The notes beneath the pieces were generated by a model, which was not told the DNA's origin, did no database searches, and saw nothing but the letters and a program-made list of their open reading frames with translations. Position numbers and translations under genes: made by a program. A DNA stretch of 64,000 bases from Pedobacter steynii (GTDB taxonomy: Bacteria; Bacteroidota; Bacteroidia; Sphingobacteriales; Sphingobacteriaceae), in contig NZ_FNGY01000003.1 in NCBI RefSeq assembly GCF_900103665.1, positions 806,001-870,000 on the forward strand. The letters are read 5' to 3'. Of the stretch, positions 15,998 to 24,975 are shown piece after piece (position 1 is the first letter of the stretch; each line of letters begins with the position of its first letter).

Positions 15998-16540
15998 ATG
16001 TCGATAGCACTTGAAAAACTTAAATTCCCGATAGGGCAACACGAAAAGCCGGAATGCATTACACCAGAATTGATGGAACAGTATATCTCAAAGATTGCTG
16101 CTTTTCCGGCAAAGCTTAAAAAAGAGGTGATCGACCTGAATGACCAGCAGCTGGACACCCCTTACAGGCCCGATGGCTGGACGATCAGGCAAGTGGTACA
16201 TCATTGTGCCGATAGCCACATGAATGCGCTGATCCGTTTTAAATTAGCTTTAACGGAGGACAATCCTGTGATCAAACCTTACCATGAGGAAATCTGGGCA
16301 GAACTCGCAGATGGTAAAACGATGGCAGTCACAGCCAGTTTAATCTTGCTGGAAGGCCTGCACGCCCGATGGGAGCAATTACTCCGCAGCCTTTCTCCTT
16401 CAGATCTGGAACGCAGTTTTATTCATCCGGCACATGGGAATAAAGTTTTATTAAATGAAAACACAAGCATCTATGCCTGGCATGGGGAACATCACCTGGC
16501 ACATATCACCGAATTGAAAAAGAGAAAAAACTGGAACTAA
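15998..16540 (+). CDS. YfiT/BstA-type DinB-family metal-dependent transferase
   Basis: A 180-aa four-helix-bundle protein of the DinB superfamily, YfiT branch. The three metal-ligand histidines are visible in RQVVHHCADSHMN (about 62-74) and in WHGEHHLAHI (about 157-166). Family members are putative metal-dependent hydrolases or bacillithiol S-transferases that detoxify electrophiles. The N-terminal KFPIGQHEKPECITPELMEQ is typical of the YfiT group. It overlaps no gene but sits between the DUF2071 and DUF2059 genes with gaps of 7 and 1 bp, so it is co-transcribed with them. Confidence 0.87.
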   Translation: MSIALEKLKFPIGQHEKPECITPELMEQYISKIAAFPAKLKKEVIDLNDQQLDTPYRPDGWTIRQVVHHCADSHMNALIRFKLALTEDNPVIKPYHEEIWAELADGKTMAVTASLILLEGLHARWEQLLRSLSPSDLERSFIHPAHGNKVLLNENTSIYAWHGEHHLAHITELKKRKNWN

Positions 16541-16541
16541 T

Positions 16542-16988
16542 ATGAAAAGAATCATCATCACCTTTACCTTAATCTTCGCTGCTGCAACACTATCCTTTGG
16601 CCAGGACGATTCCGCTTACAAAAATACACTAAAGGAAATGATGGACGTTTCCGGCGCAACAGAAAGCTATAAAGTCGCCATTGTACAAACCTTTAAAATG
16701 CTTAAAGAGCAAAAGTCCAAGGTTCCTGATGAAGTATGGACACATTTTGAAAAGTCTTTCCTGGATGCTTCCCAGGAAGAACTGTTAGGAATGTTAGTCC
16801 CAATTTATCAGAAACACATCAGCCTGCCCGATCTGAAAGCCATTATTGCTTTCTATCAGAGTCCTGCGGGCAAAAGATTCTCAGAAAAAACACCGCTCAT
16901 TATGCAGGAATCCATGCAGGCAGGCCAGCAATGGGGCATGAGATTGACAGAGCAGTTCGATAAAAAACTAAAAGAGAAGGGCTATTAG
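16542..16988 (+). CDS. DUF2059 domain protein, periplasmic
   Basis: A 148-aa exported protein with a signal peptide (MKRIIITFTLIFAAATLSFG) and a DUF2059 domain (about 75-135) showing LVPIYQKHISLPDLKAIIAF and YQSPAGKRFSEKTPLIMQES. Function of the domain is unknown. It starts one base after the YfiT-like gene. Its stop codon overlaps the stop codon of the convergent ABC gene by 4 bases, so no terminator fits between them. Confidence 0.87.
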   Translation: MKRIIITFTLIFAAATLSFGQDDSAYKNTLKEMMDVSGATESYKVAIVQTFKMLKEQKSKVPDEVWTHFEKSFLDASQEELLGMLVPIYQKHISLPDLKAIIAFYQSPAGKRFSEKTPLIMQESMQAGQQWGMRLTEQFDKKLKEKGY

Positions 16989-18742
16989 CTCTTCCTCTTT
17001 CCTTTGAGCAGCATATCCATTGCATGATCCAGCGTACCTGCCCTGATCACCTCTCCGGAGTTCACAAAGAAAATCTCATCCGCGTTCTCAATCGTATTTA
17101 AGCGGTGTGCAATAATCACAAGCGTAGTATCCTTAGATAAATTTTTCAAGATCATGCCTAACAATTGTTCTGTGATCGTATCGATATTTGCGGTAGCCTC
17201 ATCCAGAATTAACAATTCAGGATTGCGCAATACGGCTCTCATAAAAGCAATCAATTGCTTTTGTCCGAGGCTGATGTTATCTGATCCGGACGTAACAAGC
17301 GTTTCCAGCCCTTCATCAAATATCGCCAGCAAGGCTTCCAGATTTGCCGCTTTGATTACCTCCTCCAATTGCGCATTCGAATAATCCTGATATTTAGGGT
17401 TGCCATATAAGATGTTGTCTTTCACCGTTCCGCTAAACAGGAAGGGCTCCTGTAAAATAAAACCGATCTTTTTACTTCTCTCCTCATCCGTATAGGAACG
17501 GATGTCCTTACCGCTTAACAATACAGTTCCTTCGGTAGCATCATACAACCTGGCGATCAGCGAGGCTGTCGTTGTTTTTCCGCCTCCTGTAGGACCAATC
17601 AACGCATATGTTTTGCCTTTTTCCAGGCTAAAATTAATGTGGTGCAGAATTTCCTGTCCTTCAGTATAAGAAAAATGTACATTACGGAATTCCAGCAATG
17701 AGGTGGAGGTCTCCACAGTGTCTTTCAGCTGAGGCAAATCATTTTCCAGAGATAGAATCTGTGAGACCCTGTCCCAACTGGCCATGGCTACCTGAAAACT
17801 GGCCCATAAAGCCGCCAGCTGTTTTAAAGGATTATAAAAGTTAATGGCATACGACAGGTAACTCACCAATAGACCGATCGTAAATTCACCCTGGGAAATC
17901 AGGTAAATCCCAAAGAGTAAGACAATCAATTGCGCCATACTGGAAAGCAAACCATAAACCGGCATTAGAATATTATTGGCCAGTCCGGCACCTATTGCAG
18001 TCCGGTAATTATTCTGGTTGGCCTCATCAAATCGTTTTCTAAAATAATCTCTTCTGTTAAAGGCAATGATCACCTTAAAGTTACTCAGGCTTTCCTGGAT
18101 CTCTGCACTCATCCCTCCGACACTCTTTAAGTTGGCTGCATTTCTTCTTTTTACCCAGGGTGAAACCAGCGCTGTAAAGATCAGGATAAGCACTGCCGGT
18201 CCGAGAGTGACTGCTCCAAGCTCAAAATTGATCAGCAGTAAGAAAATACCCGCTCCTATCATCGTCACGATACTGCCAATAAACTGCATCAGCGACTGAG
18301 AGAAAAACTGGTTAATTTTATCGGTATCGCTGTTCACTCTGGAGATCAGATCGCCGGCTTTGTTCTCATTAAAAAAGGCAACCGGCAATTCCTGTAGCTT
18401 ATTAAAGATGGCATTTCTTAACGTATACAACATTCGTTGCCCTACCCCTCCCATCAATTTTGTTTGCAGGTATCCTGTACAAAAAGCGATCAGATACATT
18501 CCCAGCAAAATTGCCGAAAACTGCAATACGCCCTGATATTGTTTCGTACGTACATAAGCATCGATGGTATGCCCAATTAATAAGGGGCCTAATAACAGTA
18601 ATCCGGAGTTTAAGAGAATGATGCCCGAAGCAATCCATAAGTTTCTCCGCTCATTACTGATCAGTTGTATCAGCTTTTTCAGCGCCTGATAAGTAGAGCG
18701 CTTTTCCTGCGTGGCACTTCCCTGGTTAAGATTATAATTCAT
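16985..18742 (-). CDS. ABC exporter half-transporter A (canonical Walker B, degenerate signature)
   Basis: A 585-aa fused membrane and ATPase protein of the MdlA/MsbA type. Six membrane helices occupy about 35-320. The ATPase domain has Walker A GPTGGGKTT (about 392), an atypical signature ISLGQKQ in place of LSGGQ, Walker B LLILDEATANID with the catalytic Glu, and the switch His in IIAHRL. It starts inside the end of the upstream gene (11-base overlap), which encodes the partner half. Combining the altered signature here with the altered Walker B of the partner predicts one consensus and one degenerate ATP site, as in heterodimeric exporters such as TM287/288. Substrate unknown; drugs, lipids or peptides are possible. 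Confidence 0.92.
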   Translation of the reverse strand: MNYNLNQGSATQEKRSTYQALKKLIQLISNERRNLWIASGIILLNSGLLLLGPLLIGHTIDAYVRTKQYQGVLQFSAILLGMYLIAFCTGYLQTKLMGGVGQRMLYTLRNAIFNKLQELPVAFFNENKAGDLISRVNSDTDKINQFFSQSLMQFIGSIVTMIGAGIFLLLINFELGAVTLGPAVLILIFTALVSPWVKRRNAANLKSVGGMSAEIQESLSNFKVIIAFNRRDYFRKRFDEANQNNYRTAIGAGLANNILMPVYGLLSSMAQLIVLLFGIYLISQGEFTIGLLVSYLSYAINFYNPLKQLAALWASFQVAMASWDRVSQILSLENDLPQLKDTVETSTSLLEFRNVHFSYTEGQEILHHINFSLEKGKTYALIGPTGGGKTTTASLIARLYDATEGTVLLSGKDIRSYTDEERSKKIGFILQEPFLFSGTVKDNILYGNPKYQDYSNAQLEEVIKAANLEALLAIFDEGLETLVTSGSDNISLGQKQLIAFMRAVLRNPELLILDEATANIDTITEQLLGMILKNLSKDTTLVIIAHRLNTIENADEIFFVNSGEVIRAGTLDHAMDMLLKGKRKS

Positions 18743-20483
18743 AATTGCTGGTGCTCTGTTGTGAGGTATAAATCTGAACGTATTCAGGACTGCTTTTCAT
18801 CAGTTCCGTATGTGTTCCCTGAGCAACGATCTCGCCCTGCATCAACACAATAACTTTATCATAATGTGCTACGGATACGATTTTCTGCGTCACAGAAAGT
18901 AAGGTGATCCCCGGATAATTTCGTTGAACATTTTCCAGGATTCTCTTTTCGGTATTGTGGTCTACACGGGAAGTAAAATCATCCAAAAGCAAAACTTTAG
19001 GATTTAGGGCTAAGGCCCTTGCCAGCATGATCCGCTGTTTTTGTCCGCCGGAAAGGTTCGAACCGCGTTCAGAAACCAGGGTATTCAGCTGATTGGGAAG
19101 CCCTGCAACAAAATCATTCAGCTCGGCTGTTTCAATTGCCTTTTCTAAAGACTGATCAGTCACGGTATCACTAAATGCAATGTTTTCCCGGATGCTCATG
19201 TTAAAGATTATGCTGTCCTGAAAAACGAAGCCTACCTGTTGGTGAAAGGCTTCCTGGTTATAACTGTTAATGTCATGTCCGTCGAATAACACTTCGCCGG
19301 ATTCCGGATCGATCAATCCGGTAAGAATGTACAACAATTGCGACTTTCCCGCTGCGGTCGGGCCGATAATGGCTGTTTTTGATCCTGCCTTTAAAGCAAA
19401 AGAAATATTTTTTAAAGCGGGTTTCTGCCCATAAGAGACGGAAACATCTTTTAGTTCCAGCGCTCCTCTCAGCACGGTCTTAATGTTGCCATCCGCAGGA
19501 CTTTCTCCAATATTCAATACGCCTTCGATCCTTTGGTAAGAGGTGGTGGCCTGAGCAATTACATTACTCATGAAACCAATCACCAGGATCGGAAAGATCA
19601 GCAAGCTCAGATAACTGTTAAAAGCGGCAAATTCTCCCAAACTCATCGTTCCCTGGATCACAAAATGACCACCCAGGGCAAGTATCGACAGTCCGGCCAT
19701 ATTGGCTACAAAGATGATCAGTGGGATCAGCCCCGCAAATAATTTAAGGATAGACAGGCCCAGATTCTTTGCCTCGGTATTCGCCAACAGGAATTTATCA
19801 TATTCCAGCTGTTGCGAATTGATCACCCTGATTAATGCTGCCCCGAGAATACTTTCACTGATGACTTTATTGAGCCAGTCGATCACTTCCCTGCTCTTCT
19901 TAAACAATGGTTTCACTTTACTCAGGACAAGGTAGAAAGAAGTCCCGATGATGGGAACGATCGCAATTACCGCCAAAGCGAGTTTCCAGTTCAGGCTGAG
20001 CAACAGGATGCTGGCACCAACAATGAGAAATATAGAAGAAGCGATGGATACAATGGCTTGCGATACAAAAGTTTTGATCGCATCGATGTCTATAGTCAGG
20101 TTAGTTAGCAATTTCGAAGGGTTTGCCTTTTCTATATAAGCATGACTCTGACGGGAAATCTGATCGGAAAGCCGGGTCCTCAGGTCCCTCGCTACCCGCT
20201 CTGAAGCATAAGTCTGCACCAAACTCTGGAGGTAAGTAAACAGGAAAATAAGAAGAATGGCAATCCCGAATTCAATGAATATTGCCCGGATCTCAAAGGT
20301 CCCTGCGGTATAAGCGTCAATACTGTTCGCTATTATTTTAGGGAGCAGCAAGTTCACACCGTTGCTCAAAAGAGCCAGGAATATCAATAAAAAGATCATT
20401 CCCCGATATGGCTTTAGCAGACTAAAAACACTTGACTTCTTCTCTGCTTTGTTTTTTTTCATATCCGGATGGGTTATTGGCAT
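18732..20483 (-). CDS. ABC exporter half-transporter B (canonical signature, altered Walker B)
   Basis: A 583-aa partner of the half-transporter encoded directly downstream. It has six membrane helices (about 30-320) and an ATPase domain with Walker A GPTAAGKS, the canonical signature NLSGGQKQ, and Walker B VLLLDDFTSRVD, where Asp replaces the catalytic Glu. The switch position reads LLSVTQK, with Gln in place of His, which also marks a degenerate site. The reading starts 3 bases after the LolC/E-like gene; an internal ATG seven codons on (MKKNKAEKK) is an equally good start. The tight spacing of all three genes indicates one transcript. Confidence 0.92.
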   Translation of the reverse strand: MPITHPDMKKNKAEKKSSVFSLLKPYRGMIFLLIFLALLSNGVNLLLPKIIANSIDAYTAGTFEIRAIFIEFGIAILLIFLFTYLQSLVQTYASERVARDLRTRLSDQISRQSHAYIEKANPSKLLTNLTIDIDAIKTFVSQAIVSIASSIFLIVGASILLLSLNWKLALAVIAIVPIIGTSFYLVLSKVKPLFKKSREVIDWLNKVISESILGAALIRVINSQQLEYDKFLLANTEAKNLGLSILKLFAGLIPLIIFVANMAGLSILALGGHFVIQGTMSLGEFAAFNSYLSLLIFPILVIGFMSNVIAQATTSYQRIEGVLNIGESPADGNIKTVLRGALELKDVSVSYGQKPALKNISFALKAGSKTAIIGPTAAGKSQLLYILTGLIDPESGEVLFDGHDINSYNQEAFHQQVGFVFQDSIIFNMSIRENIAFSDTVTDQSLEKAIETAELNDFVAGLPNQLNTLVSERGSNLSGGQKQRIMLARALALNPKVLLLDDFTSRVDHNTEKRILENVQRNYPGITLLSVTQKIVSVAHYDKVIVLMQGEIVAQGTHTELMKSSPEYVQIYTSQQSTSNYEL

Positions 20484-20486
20484 CTG

Positions 20487-21707
20487 TTATTTAAATCTGA
20501 TTGCTTTGAGTGGTGAGATTTTACTGACCAGCATAGAAGGCAGGATCAACACCATAAAACAGATGACCACAGTACAGACATTGAGTATTAATACTTCTGA
20601 AAAATGAATTTCTATAGGAACATAAGATAAATAATAAGATCCCTGATCCAACTTAAACAGGTGTGTATATTGTTGCAGGAAGCCTAAGCCAAGCCCTAAA
20701 ATGTTGCCCAGCAGCAAACCTAAGCCTACCAGGTAAATTGCATTGTAAAGGAAAATTTTCATCACACTAAAATCCGTCATCCCGAAGGCTTTCAGCATAC
20801 CAATCATATTGGTTCGTTCTAAAATCATGATCAGCAGCGCGGTAATCATATTGATCACCCCTACGATCATCATTAAGATGAGTAACACTCGTGTATTGAC
20901 ATCCAGTAAGGACAGCCAGGTAAAAATTGCGGGAAAAAATTCAGAAACCGATTCTGATTTGAGGTTTACCTCAAGGTTCTCATAGATATCCAGGGAAACC
21001 GGTTTAAGCTTAGAAAAATCCTTAATCCGGACTTCTATCCCTCCGATCTCATTTGGGCCCCAGTTGTTTAACCTGCGGATCACATTCAGATCTCCAAGAA
21101 CAAAGCCCTTATCAATTTCCTCTACGCCAACGCTATAGACACCTACAATTTTAAACTTTCTGCTTCGGGGCGGGTTCTGTACGAAATTCATGATAAAAGA
21201 ATCCCCTGCTTTCAGCTTCAATCGGTTTGCGGTGAATTGAGAGATCATAATTTCCTTCATCGCTGCTGCGCTATCGGCAAAACTGATCACTCTTCCGCTT
21301 ACCAAATGCTCCGAAATATATTTCCAGTTGAAACTCTTGTCGATCCCTTTAAAATTGATCCCTTCTACTTCATCATTCACCGAAATGATTGCAGGTTTAG
21401 TCGCATAAGGCTGAAAGTACACGACATCTTTATTTTTCTTAAGGTTGTTGATCGTTTCTGCTCCCGGAACAAAGGGCGTAAGCTCAAAAGAATTATTCAG
21501 GTCGAACTTAAAGATGCGGACATCTCCGATATATCCCCTCACCTTTTCCTGAATCTCTGTCTTAAAGCCGTTTATAATGGCAACCGACAGAATCATTACC
21601 GCTAAACTGAGCATCACACCCGCTATTGCAATGCGAACGATCAGCTTGGAAAAAGTACGCTCAGATTTAATGGCTATCCGCCCTGCTATGAAATATTCTG
21701 TATTCAA
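20487..21707 (-). CDS. LolC/LolE-like ABC permease (FtsX/MacB domain)
   Basis: A 406-aa membrane protein with one N-terminal helix (about 25-50), a large periplasmic MacB-like domain (about 50-265) and three C-terminal helices in an FtsX domain (VLLILMMIVGVINMITALLI, then the cytoplasmic MIGMLKAFGMTDFSV coupling segment). This is the layout of lipoprotein-releasing permeases. The start appears to be TTG (21705-21707): the typical opening NTEYFIAGRIA begins right after it and the next ATG lies inside the first helix. No LolD-type ATPase is adjacent; the two downstream genes are exporter-type fused proteins. It probably uses an ATPase encoded elsewhere. Confidence 0.87.
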   Translation of the reverse strand: MNTEYFIAGRIAIKSERTFSKLIVRIAIAGVMLSLAVMILSVAIINGFKTEIQEKVRGYIGDVRIFKFDLNNSFELTPFVPGAETINNLKKNKDVVYFQPYATKPAIISVNDEVEGINFKGIDKSFNWKYISEHLVSGRVISFADSAAAMKEIMISQFTANRLKLKAGDSFIMNFVQNPPRSRKFKIVGVYSVGVEEIDKGFVLGDLNVIRRLNNWGPNEIGGIEVRIKDFSKLKPVSLDIYENLEVNLKSESVSEFFPAIFTWLSLLDVNTRVLLILMMIVGVINMITALLIMILERTNMIGMLKAFGMTDFSVMKIFLYNAIYLVGLGLLLGNILGLGLGFLQQYTHLFKLDQGSYYLSYVPIEIHFSEVLILNVCTVVICFMVLILPSMLVSKISPLKAIRFK

Positions 21708-21797
21708 TCTTTTGCTATAATTGGTAAATGGCAGGCTCGCTGCTTTTCAGCTGTAAAAATGCAATTTTTAATTTAATATACATTAGGTCAATTCTAT

Positions 21798-21983
21798 CTA
21801 CCCTGACTGGTAGAAAAAAATCAGATAGAAACCCAGCAGCATACAGGCTAAAGCCACCAGATATAACCTATAGCCATTGCCTGTTAAGGTAAAGTCTTTA
21901 AAATTTTGCGTGATGTCTCTTAGTAAAAGAATACCTAGTCCAACAACTACAATACCAAAACAGATTTGTTTATATAGCTCCAT
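21798..21983 (-). CDS. Small membrane protein, unknown
   Basis: A 61-aa protein with two hydrophobic helices (about 6-22 and 40-58) joined by a polar loop (RDITQNFKDFTLTGNGYR). It begins inside the end of the upstream 93-aa gene (14-base overlap), so the two are translationally linked. No family is recognised. Confidence 0.55.
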   Translation of the reverse strand: MELYKQICFGIVVVGLGILLLRDITQNFKDFTLTGNGYRLYLVALACMLLGFYLIFFYQSG

Positions 21984-22251
21984 AAATCCGGTCTTTTTTG
22001 TAATTCAAAAACGATATCCAAAACCCTAAAATAATCAGGTCCAGGATAAAGTTTACCGCCGAAAACCCAAGATCGCTAAGATGAATATATTCCGGGTCCA
22101 TCTTACCAGAGCTATATTTATAAAAAGTAAAAGGAAAACCGATCAAAGTAAAACCATCATGCGGGGCTTCAAATTGAGAATACACTATAGTAACAAAGAA
22201 AAAAATAGCCAGCGCAACTAAAGTTGGTTTTGTTCTAAACCTGATCATCAT
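21970..22251 (-). CDS. Small membrane protein, unknown
   Basis: A 93-aa protein with an N-terminal helix (TLVALAIFFFVTIVYS, about 9-24), a loop rich in Gly, Phe and Tyr, and a second helix (SAVNFILDLIILGFWISFL) followed by a basic end. It is translationally coupled to the 61-aa membrane gene. Two ATG codons occur in tandem at the start. It is divergent from the DUF1343 lipoprotein gene. Function unknown. Confidence 0.55.
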   Translation of the reverse strand: MMIRFRTKPTLVALAIFFFVTIVYSQFEAPHDGFTLIGFPFTFYKYSSGKMDPEYIHLSDLGFSAVNFILDLIILGFWISFLNYKKDRIYGAI

Positions 22252-22345
22252 CTATTCATTTTATCGTTCCTAAAATTAGGAATTATAACCTCAATTCCTG
22301 CCTTAGCCATTTTTTCATACCTTTATCTTAAAAAAAGGTTCCCCA

Positions 22346-23617
22346 ATGAGACGATCACTAACCTATATCTTCCAGGCTGCATTTCTTACTTTTAGTCTTC
22401 AGGCTTGCGCTTCCAGTCAGCCTGCCAAAATTAAGCCGGCAATAACTGGCGCCTCTTCAACTGGCGTCAAATCGGGAAAAGTACAAGAAAACCCAATCCG
22501 TACCGGTGCGGAACAGACGGAAAAATACCTTCCTTACCTGAAAGGCAAGCGCATTGGAATGGTGGTGAATCCAACCTCCGTTATCGGAAATGAAACCTCT
22601 GTAGACAGCTTATTAAAACTAGGCGTAAATATTGTAAAAATCTTCGGTCCGGAACACGGTTTCCGTGGCAATGCCAGCGCAGGAATTCATGTAAACGATG
22701 CGATAGATGCAAAAACAGGCATTAAAGCAGTATCACTTTATGGGAAACACTCCACACCTACCAAAGAAGACCTTGCAGATGTAGACCTCATGATCTTTGA
22801 CATTCAGGATGTGGGTGTTCGTTTTTACACTTATATCAATACCCTGCAACACGTGATGGAGGCCTGCGCAGCAGAAAATAAAGAAGTACTCATCCTGGAC
22901 CGTCCCAATCCTAACGGGTTCTATATCGATGGCCCCATTCTCGATCCGAAACTCGTTTCCGGAATCGGCCTGCAAGCCATTCCTATTGTTCATGGGTTAA
23001 CCGTTGGAGAATACGCCCAAATGCTCAATGGTGAAGGCTGGTTAAAGAACAAAGTAAAATGTAAAATCAAGATCATTACCGTAGAAAATTACAACCATGA
23101 TCTTCCCTACGACCTTCCGGTGAAACCATCACCAAACCTGAATACCCAACAATCCATTTTGCTATACCCAACTTTATGTCTTTTTGAAGGCACTTACCTG
23201 AGTCAGGGACGAGGTACCCAGTTTCCGTTTACGGTATTGGGTGCACCGGCATTGAAAGGAAAATACGATTTCAGCTTTACTCCTAAAAGCATTAAAGGAA
23301 TGGCCGAAACACCCCTTCATCAAAATAAAGCCTGCTACGGTATGGACCTCAGAACTTACGATGTAGCTAAAATCCGCAAAGACAAAGCGCTGAATTTAAA
23401 CTGGCTGATCGAACTCTACAATGCTTACCCCAATAAAGCAGACTTTTTCAACTTTAAGCTCAGCACCCAGATGGGGAATTTCGATAAGCTCTCCGGAGAT
23501 TATGGCCTGAAACAACAAATCATTGCGGGAAAATCAGAAAAGGAAATCAGGGCCAGCTGGGAGCCTGGGTTAAGCAGATATAAAACAATGCGCCAACAGT
23601 ACTTGTTGTATCCTTAA
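22346..23617 (+). CDS. DUF1343 lipoprotein, NamZ-type exo-beta-N-acetylmuramidase-like
   Basis: A 423-aa lipoprotein with a leader ending in SLQACASS (Cys near 21) and a DUF1343 domain from about 55 to the end. Family landmarks are GKRIGMVVNPTSVIGNETSV, FGPEHGFRGNASAG, LMIFDIQDVGVRFYTYINTL, ILDRPNPNGFYIDGPILDP, and SLYGKHSTPT. DUF1343 proteins characterised in Bacillus (NamZ) and Tannerella cleave N-acetylmuramic acid from the non-reducing end of peptidoglycan fragments, so a role in murein recycling is likely. A near -7 element (TACCTTTA, 22318-22325) lies 20 bp upstream. Confidence 0.9.
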   Translation: MRRSLTYIFQAAFLTFSLQACASSQPAKIKPAITGASSTGVKSGKVQENPIRTGAEQTEKYLPYLKGKRIGMVVNPTSVIGNETSVDSLLKLGVNIVKIFGPEHGFRGNASAGIHVNDAIDAKTGIKAVSLYGKHSTPTKEDLADVDLMIFDIQDVGVRFYTYINTLQHVMEACAAENKEVLILDRPNPNGFYIDGPILDPKLVSGIGLQAIPIVHGLTVGEYAQMLNGEGWLKNKVKCKIKIITVENYNHDLPYDLPVKPSPNLNTQQSILLYPTLCLFEGTYLSQGRGTQFPFTVLGAPALKGKYDFSFTPKSIKGMAETPLHQNKACYGMDLRTYDVAKIRKDKALNLNWLIELYNAYPNKADFFNFKLSTQMGNFDKLSGDYGLKQQIIAGKSEKEIRASWEPGLSRYKTMRQQYLLYP

Positions 23618-23629
23618 AAAAGGATCCCA

Positions 23630-23842
23630 ATGAACAGCGAACCCAAAAAGAAAAGTGGAAAACCAGGTAGCAATTATCTGGAAGAAATCCCTAAGGATAA
23701 GGTTCCTGCCGGAGATAAGGCAGTAAAGAAACCGGAAGACAAAGATTATCAGAAAGAAGAAGCCGACTTTAAGAATCCGGCTAAAGAAAGAGAACAGGGA
23801 GAACAACCTGTGCATCCTATAAAAAAAGCACCTAAAGCGTAA
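23630..23842 (+). CDS. Short charged, probably disordered protein
   Basis: A 70-aa protein almost entirely made of Lys, Glu, Asp, Pro and Gly with no hydrophobic core, hence likely disordered. It starts 12 bp after the DUF1343 gene and ends directly before a strong terminator, so it has the position of a real distal operon gene. No family or function recognised. Confidence 0.5.
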   Translation: MNSEPKKKSGKPGSNYLEEIPKDKVPAGDKAVKKPEDKDYQKEEADFKNPAKEREQGEQPVHPIKKAPKA

Positions 23843-23845
23843 TCA

Positions 23846-23879
23846 AGGCCCTGAAGCAATTTTAGGGCCTCTTTTTTTT
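23846..23879 (+). terminator. Terminator overlapping the end of the topoisomerase gene
   Basis: AGGCCCT (23846-23852) pairs with AGGGCCT (23864-23870) around 11 nt, followed by C and eight T. The T-tract doubles as the Lys-rich C terminus of the convergent topoisomerase gene. Confidence 0.75.
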
Positions 23880-24917
23880 CTGTATCGCCCGTAAAAACGA
23901 CATCAGCACCTTTTCGTCATTTTTTCTTCCCGCTAAAGTATTCGATTGACCGATATCGATTTTCTTCAGATACTTCGTTAGCTCCCCCTGTTCAAAAGCT
24001 TCCAGCAGCATCGGATACACATATGCACTTTTACATACCGCCCGGGTATTTCCAAGTCTGGCGGCCACACCATCCAGCACTTCAACAATTACTTTTTTCT
24101 TTGGTTTCTCCTCAATAGTCATTGCTTCACAGATCGCCAGTTGCCGCAATGCTTCCAGTGTTCCTCCCCAGGTCCGAAAGTCCTTGGCACTAAAATCTCC
24201 CCCGGTGATTTCCTTGATGTAATTGTTGACCATCCCTGAATCTATCGCCCTGCGTTCTGTTCCGTCTGTATAATACTGGAACAAGTCTTGTCCGGGGATT
24301 TCCTTACATTTCCTCAGCAAAGCAGCCAGGGTTTTATCGTTCAGACTCAGTTCCTGCTGAACACCCTTCTTACCGACAAAGCTGAGCACCAGATGATTTC
24401 CATTGATCTTCACATGCTTGTTCCGCAGCGTGCTCAATCCATAGCTTCCATACAACTGCTTGTAGGATTCGTTGCCAATCCTGATTAAAGTTTTTTGCAT
24501 AAACTCCACACAGATGGCCAGGACCTTTAGTTCATCAAAATCTTTGCGCCTCAGGTCCTTTGCAATTCTTGATCTTGCCTGAGGCAGGGCTTTTCCAAAA
24601 TCCAGCAATCTGAAATATTTGCTATCGGAACGTCTGGAAGTCCATTCCTCATGATACCGGTATTGTTTCCTTCCTGCCACATCAACTCCGGTAGCCTGCA
24701 GGTAACCATTTTTCTTTGGAGAAATCCAGACCTTTGTCCATGCCGGAGGAAGTACCAGCTTTGCGATCCTGTTCAGGTCATTTTCGTCCTTCAGCGGATT
24801 TCCATCTTTATCTTCGTAATGAAAATCCCCCGGCTTCCCCTTTCTGTATATCCCAGGTTTGCTGTCTGTTACATAGACCAATCCGCTTGTTTTAAGTACT
24901 TCCAATGTCTCTACCAT
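23862..24917 (-). CDS. Type IB DNA topoisomerase
   Basis: A 351-aa poxvirus-like bacterial topoisomerase IB that relaxes supercoils through a 3'-phosphotyrosine intermediate. It has an N-terminal domain (about 15-95, with PPAWTKVWISPKKNGYLQAT) and a catalytic domain with RIGNESY (about 141-147), YGLSTLRNKHVKI, the KDFRTWGGT block (about 244-252) and the active-site segment LGNTRAVCKSAYVYP near residue 297, whose first Tyr (SAY) is the nucleophile by analogy with the family. Length is standard. It is divergent from fmt and convergent with the 70-aa gene. Confidence 0.92.
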   Translation of the reverse strand: MVETLEVLKTSGLVYVTDSKPGIYRKGKPGDFHYEDKDGNPLKDENDLNRIAKLVLPPAWTKVWISPKKNGYLQATGVDVAGRKQYRYHEEWTSRRSDSKYFRLLDFGKALPQARSRIAKDLRRKDFDELKVLAICVEFMQKTLIRIGNESYKQLYGSYGLSTLRNKHVKINGNHLVLSFVGKKGVQQELSLNDKTLAALLRKCKEIPGQDLFQYYTDGTERRAIDSGMVNNYIKEITGGDFSAKDFRTWGGTLEALRQLAICEAMTIEEKPKKKVIVEVLDGVAARLGNTRAVCKSAYVYPMLLEAFEQGELTKYLKKIDIGQSNTLAGRKNDEKVLMSFLRAIQKKKRP

Positions 24918-24975
24918 ATACTTTCCATAAAATATGCCTGAAATTTTTAGTTATTTTGTGATCTAAAACATACGG

